A stretch of 64,000 nucleotides of DNA from Fibrobacter sp. (GTDB lineage Bacteria > Fibrobacterota > Fibrobacteria > Fibrobacterales > Fibrobacteraceae), in contig JAFPWY010000009.1 in assembly GCA_017412605.1 (NCBI GenBank), positions 62,001 to 126,000 on the forward strand. The letters are read 5' to 3'. Positions 57,586-64,000 of the stretch are shown here, piece by piece. The notes under the pieces are model-generated. The model was given only the letters and a program-made list of their open reading frames with translations. It searched no databases and had not been told where the DNA came from. Every line of letters starts with the position of its first letter. Position 1 is the stretch's first letter. The translations under genes were made by a program, and so were the position numbers.

Positions 57586-58779
57586 TTAATTTTTCACACA
57601 TCGAATTGAATATGCATTAATACCAACATCTCTATCGCCCGTTACGAGAACATCTTTTTGATATGGAATACCCATTGCATAAGCCCTATATGACAGATTT
57701 TTAGACTTATCAGCTGTCCAAAAATATGTGTAATCTGTAGCAAATTTACCCGACCCATTTCTATATCCAGCAGGCAATCCTGAAAAGCATAACTCATCCG
57801 AGCCATTAACACCACCTATCAAATCCCATCCTTCCGAACTTTTCAATTTTTTCCCAGCAATATCTGAACCTCCAACAAAACGAACCAACCCCGTTTCCCA
57901 TTCTTGTTCGGTTGGCAAATGCCAACCATCTGGACAAATTCCTTTCCAATTATTAGGAATAACACAAATTCCCACTCCGGTCGTATTATACCCGCAAGTC
58001 GTTCCCTGTTCTTGCGCTAAAGTCAAAGAATCTATTACAACTGACCAACGATAAAGACGACCATACTTTTGGCAGTTATCAACCTCGCCATCTTTACCAT
58101 CCTTATTGTCATAACACCAACTACGATAGCTGCTTTCATAATTTTGAACATCGTAATTCAAATTTTCAGCCATCCATTCTTGTTCGCCAATTTTTACGGT
58201 CTTGTACGTTTTGCCATCACGGTCGTCGTATAAAGTACCCATAATGCATCCAACAAAGCTGCTAGAAGAACTTTCTTCCGATGATGAGGAACTGGTTTCT
58301 TGTACACTCGATGAACTGTATTCCGACGACGAGGATTCGCTTTCACTTGAGACAGATGTATTTATGGAAGATGACGAAGAACTATCTTTTTTTTCACTAG
58401 AGGAACTGCTGATAGTCGAAGATGATGAAGACTTGCCCTTCGGCTCACTTGAAGAATTTGCCGTTTCTTGCGATGAGGAAGAAACATCAGGCTTTGAACT
58501 AGAAGATCCGTTCTTTACCGACGATGACGAAGACTTGCCTTTCATCATACTTGAAGAACTCTCTTTTTTCAAAGATGATGAAGAATTGATCTTTACCGAG
58601 GATGATAGAGGCTTGTTTTTAGTTGTACTTGAAGACAAATCCTTCGACGAAGAGGACTGAGTCTCGCTAGAAGAATATTCAGAAGAAGGTTCCTCTGGGC
58701 TCACGCTACCGCTGGAGCTGTCTCCACCACACGAAATGAAGAAGAAAACAAAAAAAGAAAATATAAATTTAATTTTCAT
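57586..58779 (-). CDS. FISUMP-domain lipoprotein 2
   Basis: A lipobox (FFISCGGDS) is followed by a ~150-residue Ser/Lys/Thr linker (SSSSLKKESSSSMMKGK, SSSSEYSSSS) and a FISUMP domain with DGKTYKTVKIGEQEWMAENL, CPDGWHLPTEQEWE and YSIRCVKN. The linker is not made of uniform repeats, unlike lipoprotein 1. It is 13 bp downstream of the Tc toxin gene stop, so it may be cotranscribed with it. Confidence 0.9.
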   Translation of the reverse strand: MKIKFIFSFFVFFFISCGGDSSSGSVSPEEPSSEYSSSETQSSSSKDLSSSTTKNKPLSSSVKINSSSSLKKESSSSMMKGKSSSSSVKNGSSSSKPDVSSSSQETANSSSEPKGKSSSSSTISSSSSEKKDSSSSSSINTSVSSESESSSSEYSSSSVQETSSSSSEESSSSSFVGCIMGTLYDDRDGKTYKTVKIGEQEWMAENLNYDVQNYESSYRSWCYDNKDGKDGEVDNCQKYGRLYRWSVVIDSLTLAQEQGTTCGYNTTGVGICVIPNNWKGICPDGWHLPTEQEWETGLVRFVGGSDIAGKKLKSSEGWDLIGGVNGSDELCFSGLPAGYRNGSGKFATDYTYFWTADKSKNLSYRAYAMGIPYQKDVLVTGDRDVGINAYSIRCVKN

Positions 58780-58792
58780 AGTAATCTTCCTC

Positions 58793-61700
58793 CTATCCTT
58801 TTCTAGCCGTATAACTAATGTATATGATAATATCTTCTATGTCACAGCCATTGGCTCCAGAAATAGACAATGTCCAGGACGTTTCATCCGCACCAGCACC
58901 TTCAAAAGGAGAATATTTCTCTTTTGAAAAATCAAATTCAAATTTTCCCGCTTCAAAATGAGCCGTGCTAGTTGCAAGTGTTTTTACTCCTATTCGATTA
59001 GATATTTCAGTGCCATTTTTTAATGTCAACATATTTGCGGTCAATGACAATTCTGCATTTAAAAATGCTTGTTGAGTATCCATCGGTTTCAATTTGACCT
59101 GTATGCGAACATCACGAATTCTACGGAAATAGTAACCAAGAAAATCACCTCCTATATGTTCACTTCCAATAGTAAATGTAAAATTAGAGACTTCTTGGGT
59201 TACTGCAGAAATTTTACTCATTGCTGACACCATTGCATCACCATTTGTAGGTAAAAACACATCACTCAAGCTCACCGGCCTCGTTATCTCTAGTTCATTC
59301 TTGTCATTTTCAAGATAAGCTACTTCCATTGCATGCAAGTCGGCAAGCAGCTTTTCGCCAGCGAGCAAACCGCTGTGCAGGCCGTCCCAATAGACACCGC
59401 TCCCCTTGATAAAGGTCTTTGCTGTCTTGGGATTTTCATCGGTATCGCCGATTTCGAAATGGTAGCATTTTTCCGCCTTGCGGGCCACCTTCGCGGCAAG
59501 CTGGAACAGCGTTTTGTACACTTTTCCGGTCTCTTTCTTGAGCCATGTGTACAGATCCTTGTTCGTGTACTTCTCCGAAAGGTGTTCGTACATTTCGTCC
59601 TTGAGCTCGATTTCGCGCTCGTAGTTCTCGAGCTGCTTCTTGGCGTAGTCGATCTTGATCTCGGCAGTGGTCTTTTTCTTCTGCACGTTCTTGATCTGGT
59701 TCGCCTTGGCGGTCTTCTGCATTTCCCAGGACTGCTCGACGCGGTTCTGTTCGCCAAGGACCTTCTTGAGCGCAGCCCCCACCTGCTTCTGCGCGAACTG
59801 CGAGGCGTAGCCCTCGGCGGCGCTCACCAGGTTCTCGGCGATTTTCGTGCCGCCCAGCGATATCGTGTCGAAGGACGGGCCGCCCAGGCCGTTCATGATG
59901 GCGCCGATTCCCAGGTCCGGGATCTTGTAGGCGACGGAAGCCGCCTTCTTCATGTTCTCGACGGTCTCCTGCACTTTCTTGACCTTTTCCATGGCCTTCT
60001 CGTACTGGGTTTCCTGTTCGGACTTCTTGAAGAAGGTATTCTGCTGTTCCTGTTCTGCCTGCAGATTTTCCTCTTCCGTCTCGACCGCCTCCAGCTCCTT
60101 CTCGAGCTCGTTGATGTCGAGTTCCGTGAGGGTCTTCTGCAACGTGAGCGCGGTCTTCTCGTGCGTCACGCGGAGTAGCGCGAGCGTTTCCGCGTCGAAT
60201 TTCTCGATGGCGTCCATCAGTTCCTGGCCCACGCGCTGCACGTCGCGCACGATCTCGATCGCCTTGGCAACCATCACTTTGAAGCGGTAGTACGGCAGCG
60301 CGGACGAGGCGTCGGCGAGGGCGTCGCTGATGGAGACTCCGTTCGCCCTGACCTTCACGAGCATGGCCGGGTCTATCGGCGGCGCAAACAGGGCAAGCGT
60401 ACGCTTCACACCCTCGATGTTGAGGCTGTTGCGGATCTTGTAGAGCCTGTCGGCCACGGTATCCCAGTAGCCCATCAAGGTTTCGTTGCGCGGCACGTTA
60501 AAGTAGAACATCATGCCCGTAGTGTGGGCCAACTGCATAGTTTTGCCGGGCAGCAGCCTCTGTGGGGTCTCCTTCTCGCGACAACGACCGGAAAGGATTG
60601 TATCCTCATAGGTGACGAACGCATTGTTCAACACTCCGTTCCCGCATTTAAGCAATTCGCTAACATTGAACGCAGTCGTATTCTTGGGACCGGGAACCTC
60701 GGCGCTTTTCGGGCCAAGAACTTCCGCAGCAAGGATATACATTTGGATGGCGAGATTCACCGATTCCGTGGTGTCTTGCGTGAACAGTTGGTCTCCCCAA
60801 CCGATAAGCGCATCGAGATATTTCATCACCACGTATTTCTGGTAGGCCACAGGCCTATATCGGGCAATCATCTGCGGGTCGAACGGATCGTTTTTCCATC
60901 GGTCAATCAGCAACTGCAACGACTGGTAATCCGGCAACGCATCGTGGGGCGACGGCATCGACAGTTCCGTGAGAATCGAGCGGTCCGCATCCTGATTCGC
61001 AAAGAACGGCAAGAATTTCCAATACTTGGCACCTCTCGGGAGCTCACGTACAAAGCGTTTGGTTCTTTCGTAATTGGAAAGATCCATGCGGGGGTCGAAT
61101 ACGAGTTGTAGCCATTCTAGTGCTGCAGCATAGTTCTGCTCCGCAAGCATTTTATCCGCCAGTAGCATAGGCACAAAGAAGAACAATTCCCAATTGTAGA
61201 TGGACGAGGCCGTGCCCCAACTGAAATCCACCATCTCTGACGGGAAAGGTTCCGCCACTGACGGACCGGGCAGGTAGCTATGTTCAAACAACGTCTGTGA
61301 CAAGTCCCATGCTTGCCAGTCGCCCGCCGTGTAGTAACCCAAATAGACGCTGAAATAGTAATTGTAGTAGGAATACGAATAGTAGTAGCTATCCGACACG
61401 GGCAAGGCCTCGGTTTCGCGAGTATAGAGATTCTTGACACCGCCACTCTTGAAAATTCTTCGGAACTCGCTCGCCTGCGGATTAGAAATCATTTCAACAT
61501 GGTAATTGGGAACGCTGTTCGCCCCCATACCGCCGTCGCCGGAGACAGTGCGGATAAGGTAAGTCCCCTGGGAATCCATGAAGAAGAAAGGCCTGTCCGC
61601 ATGATAGATGAAAGCCATGTTTACTGAAAGCAGTTTGTAAGTGATATCTCGCGTATTGGCAAAGATGACCGTACCGTCGAGCAGGATGAGTTCTCCGACA

Positions 61701-64000
61701 TTGTAATTATGGAACATGTTTCCGACAAGGCGGCAATGGGCGGGACTGTGTTTTTCTAACGGTTGGCCCATATCCGGCGTATACATTTTCGGTCTTGATT
61801 CGGCTGAATCCTGTCCGCTAGTCGACAGGAAAAATGTTCCTATATCGACAATCCTTTGTCCTGCTAAATATTCGCGAGTGCGTTCCGTTTTCAATACATA
61901 GGTGGTTGCGGTAGATGCATCAGGAACGCTGTTAGCAATAGCAACAGGATATGTATTCCATATATCTTTAAAATTCGAGAATGTTCGCCATACCAACAAC
62001 GTCAACGAATCGGCATTGCTCGAAATATCTGCCAGGAAGTATCGGTTGGCTAAAATCTCGTTTTCGCCCAGAATAAAATCAAGCTGGTTATCGGACACAT
62101 CGTAAACAGCCTCTTTTCCGACTTTTACACCTGTCCACTTTGTACCGGTATAACTGACCCATTTAAGCCTAATCTCGGCAAAATACTCCACAGAGACTGT
62201 CGCCTGCGTTCCGGAATCTCCGGTTTTCTTCTGTCTCTCTCCCTGCACCACCTGCAGCCACAGAATGTACAGGTGCCCGCCAAAAATTGCCGGCTGGATA
62301 GAAGCCCCATCGATTTCAACAGGGACTTCTTCCCACGGGCTCCAGTATCCGCCATAAAGCGGAGTCGCCTCGTATGTGCGGTAATAGTAGGCATGGGGCT
62401 CTCCGCGGGTACAGCCGATTATATGCAGCGTGTAGATTGTCCCAGCGTGTACACCGCCATTCTGCATGCATGCGCCCACAATGTCAATCTCGGATGTGTC
62501 GGTGACCTTTTTCAGGTAGTCGCCGAGGGCTTCGGTCAAGGCTTCCTGATCATTGCCTATTTCGGCCAGGCGGTCTTCAAGATCCTTGAAGAATGGAGTC
62601 TTGTCTTCGCGCAAGTCCCCGTCTATCCAGTTTTCAGGGTAAAGGAACACCTTGCGGTTTGCTACCCACACCTGGTAATTCTTCATCCATTCCCACTGCT
62701 CTTTTTGCGTATCGTTCAGCGTGTAATCACCTTCAATTCCCATCAATGCACGTTGCACGTAGAGCTGGATGCACGACACCGCCTGGACGGTACGGGAAAT
62801 GGCCATGTCCGGTTCCATCTTCACGTCGAACAGGTAATAGGAATAAATGTCGTTCTCGTCGACAAAGGCGACTGGATAATAATCGCTTGTAGCCGGATTT
62901 TGAGACTCGTGGCATACAACCGCAGCAAGCGCATTCCGCTTTGACTGACGGACCTTGTCGTGTACTCCCTGGATGAACTTGTTCCATTCCGAATTGGTTC
63001 GGACCAGTTTCAGGTTTTCTTCTAGCTTGTCGACATAGCCGGAATATACGCCCGATGCCGCCATCTGAAGGATATTTCTCAATTCAGCCGGCAGAGAGTT
63101 TGTTTTCCTGTAGAGATAAAGCAAGTCAGCAAACTTGCACCATGCCGCAGGATTATCTATGTCTGAAACATTTTTATTATCGTCTCCTTCAACAGATGTT
63201 TTGTTGATTTCCACTTCTTCTAACAACTTGTCGAAAACATATTCAGGAAGTTGAGTTTCCTTGTCGTCCCCCTTGAGGAAAGCTAAATCGGCATACCTGT
63301 AAACCTCTCCAAAGATTTGCGAGGAGGCAGCGAAGGCATAAAGGACATCCTTGAACGTGCCGTATCTATTACCCGTATTTTCAAGTGAATTCCAATCCCA
63401 ATCGAAGCCGAGTTCTACCGTCTGTGTGAACTGGTATAGGGCGGAACAGCGAACCATGCGGTTACAAAGTTCCGCTAAAGATTGGGCATTGCCTTCGGTC
63501 AGCTTCTTGGTTTCGGACGATTCGGTTTCTTCGGCCAAACCAAGCCATTCCGCGAAGTCGTAAACACCATTAGATTCCAGTTTCTTCAACAGTTCCGCAA
63601 TGACATCAGTTGTCATGGAGAATTTTTCGGCAACGAGTGTCAGAGTCCGTTCGGCAACAAGCTCTTCGCGAAGTTTTTCGTACATCGCTTCAGCGTTTTC
63701 CAAATCATCCTTCCACGTATCAGAAGGTTCTGAAACATATCGGAATAGTTCGCACAAACAGGTTTCGCTGTAATCTCCATTGTACGATGGGAAGCCATTT
63801 CTCCATTCGTTGAATATTTCTTCAGCATCTTCTCTACCCAATGTTTTCAATAGGCCGAGAATTGCCGTATCATAATCATATTCAACAGTTGAATTCTGAG
63901 AACCCGTCGCTTCTCCGGATTCGGTCCCTTCTGCAGGTGTAGACGATTGTGTACTATTCCCCGATTCCGTCCCGCTATTCGCACCTGCGGACTGAGAATT
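58793..64000 (-). CDS. Tc toxin subunit A (TcA/TcdA-like), partial
   Basis: The frame is open to the right edge of the window (about 1,735 residues seen), so the N-terminal part is missing. Conserved TcA blocks are FDVKMEPDMAISRTVQAVSC and NRKVFLYPENWIDGDLREDK, a beta-rich neuraminidase-like/shell region, then FAPPIDPAMLVKVRANG and a long coiled-coil/pore-forming part (about 59.3-60.3 kb). The C-terminal TcB-binding domain has GGDFLGYYFRRIRDVRIQV and ends IEDIIIYISYTARKG. TcA pentamers bind host cells and inject a toxic TcC part. A Gly/Ser/Thr-rich stretch (GTESGNSTQSSTPAEGTESG) lies near the edge. The GC content of the pore-forming segment is visibly higher than its flanks. TcB/TcC were not seen. 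Confidence 0.85.
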   Translation of the reverse strand, partial: NSQSAGANSGTESGNSTQSSTPAEGTESGEATGSQNSTVEYDYDTAILGLLKTLGREDAEEIFNEWRNGFPSYNGDYSETCLCELFRYVSEPSDTWKDDLENAEAMYEKLREELVAERTLTLVAEKFSMTTDVIAELLKKLESNGVYDFAEWLGLAEETESSETKKLTEGNAQSLAELCNRMVRCSALYQFTQTVELGFDWDWNSLENTGNRYGTFKDVLYAFAASSQIFGEVYRYADLAFLKGDDKETQLPEYVFDKLLEEVEINKTSVEGDDNKNVSDIDNPAAWCKFADLLYLYRKTNSLPAELRNILQMAASGVYSGYVDKLEENLKLVRTNSEWNKFIQGVHDKVRQSKRNALAAVVCHESQNPATSDYYPVAFVDENDIYSYYLFDVKMEPDMAISRTVQAVSCIQLYVQRALMGIEGDYTLNDTQKEQWEWMKNYQVWVANRKVFLYPENWIDGDLREDKTPFFKDLEDRLAEIGNDQEALTEALGDYLKKVTDTSEIDIVGACMQNGGVHAGTIYTLHIIGCTRGEPHAYYYRTYEATPLYGGYWSPWEEVPVEIDGASIQPAIFGGHLYILWLQVVQGERQKKTGDSGTQATVSVEYFAEIRLKWVSYTGTKWTGVKVGKEAVYDVSDNQLDFILGENEILANRYFLADISSNADSLTLLVWRTFSNFKDIWNTYPVAIANSVPDASTATTYVLKTERTREYLAGQRIVDIGTFFLSTSGQDSAESRPKMYTPDMGQPLEKHSPAHCRLVGNMFHNYNVGELILLDGTVIFANTRDITYKLLSVNMAFIYHADRPFFFMDSQGTYLIRTVSGDGGMGANSVPNYHVEMISNPQASEFRRIFKSGGVKNLYTRETEALPVSDSYYYSYSYYNYYFSVYLGYYTAGDWQAWDLSQTLFEHSYLPGPSVAEPFPSEMVDFSWGTASSIYNWELFFFVPMLLADKMLAEQNYAAALEWLQLVFDPRMDLSNYERTKRFVRELPRGAKYWKFLPFFANQDADRSILTELSMPSPHDALPDYQSLQLLIDRWKNDPFDPQMIARYRPVAYQKYVVMKYLDALIGWGDQLFTQDTTESVNLAIQMYILAAEVLGPKSAEVPGPKNTTAFNVSELLKCGNGVLNNAFVTYEDTILSGRCREKETPQRLLPGKTMQLAHTTGMMFYFNVPRNETLMGYWDTVADRLYKIRNSLNIEGVKRTLALFAPPIDPAMLVKVRANGVSISDALADASSALPYYRFKVMVAKAIEIVRDVQRVGQELMDAIEKFDAETLALLRVTHEKTALTLQKTLTELDINELEKELEAVETEEENLQAEQEQQNTFFKKSEQETQYEKAMEKVKKVQETVENMKKAASVAYKIPDLGIGAIMNGLGGPSFDTISLGGTKIAENLVSAAEGYASQFAQKQVGAALKKVLGEQNRVEQSWEMQKTAKANQIKNVQKKKTTAEIKIDYAKKQLENYEREIELKDEMYEHLSEKYTNKDLYTWLKKETGKVYKTLFQLAAKVARKAEKCYHFEIGDTDENPKTAKTFIKGSGVYWDGLHSGLLAGEKLLADLHAMEVAYLENDKNELEITRPVSLSDVFLPTNGDAMVSAMSKISAVTQEVSNFTFTIGSEHIGGDFLGYYFRRIRDVRIQVKLKPMDTQQAFLNAELSLTANMLTLKNGTEISNRIGVKTLATSTAHFEAGKFEFDFSKEKYSPFEGAGADETSWTLSISGANGCDIEDIIIYISYTARKG

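Noticed and set aside
1..64000. tRNA, rRNA, riboswitch or intact insertion-sequence genes
   Set aside because: No cloverleaf, rRNA signature, recognised riboswitch core or intact transposase was found on either strand by reading; small structured RNAs could still have been missed.

Overview
The window looks like a Fibrobacter chromosome segment from a gut or rumen fibre degrader. The evidence is two lipoproteins with the Fibrobacter major paralogous (FISUMP) domain behind long poly-Ser linkers, exported GH30, GH9 and CE1 enzymes, a CotH/MBG surface protein with a C-terminal sorting-type tail, and the general codon style. No rRNA, tRNA, CRISPR array or intact insertion sequence was seen.

Layout. 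1-0.6 kb: the tail of an Rpn-type nuclease gene and a duplicated copy of that tail. 0.6-3.8 kb: xylan-degrading GH30 and CE1 esterase genes. 3.9-9 kb: a CDF metal exporter, then a bioA-bioW-bioF-bioD biotin operon using pimelate through BioW. 9-17 kb: an NmlR/AdhR-like MerR regulator and three copies of its probable operator. These sit in front of merR with its oxidoreductase, in front of a small membrane protein + Tat-exported COG2768/DUF362 protein + tatA + tatC, and in front of larB-larC-larE (nickel-pincer cofactor synthesis). This is the best candidate for an undescribed system: a Tat-exported, possibly nickel-pincer-dependent, non-LarA enzyme.

17-44 kb: an accessory redox region with many flavodoxin-like proteins, aldo-keto reductases, carboxymuconolactone decarboxylase/cupin, ABM monooxygenase, an amidohydrolase, a Cys-type alpha/beta hydrolase, DUF4405 cytochrome b and a Bcr-type efflux pump. 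Many of these carry signal peptides or lipoboxes. Eight 17-bp palindromes of the form TATGCN-N5-NGCATA (LysR T-N11-A geometry) stand before these transcription units and both LysR genes, so they look like one regulon. Embedded here are a GNAT toxin-antitoxin pair, a SirTM/macrodomain ADP-ribosylation pair with an Rrf2 regulator, and two AAA ATPase genes with operator arrays.

45-54 kb: the CotH/MBG surface protein, an M23/LysM peptidase, a GH9 cellulase, and the 3' end of a V-type ATPase operon broken by palindromic repeats. Between two copies of the same repeat lie a DUF6169-type gene pair and a stray piece of pyruvate:ferredoxin oxidoreductase. 54-64 kb: a GT1 glycosyltransferase, two small unknown genes, two FISUMP lipoproteins, and most of a very large Tc-toxin A subunit that runs off the right edge.

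Starts were moved inward from the longest open frame where a Shine-Dalgarno site, signal peptide or family alignment favoured it; each case is noted. All functions are assigned by reading the sequence and from memory of the families; no database search was run.
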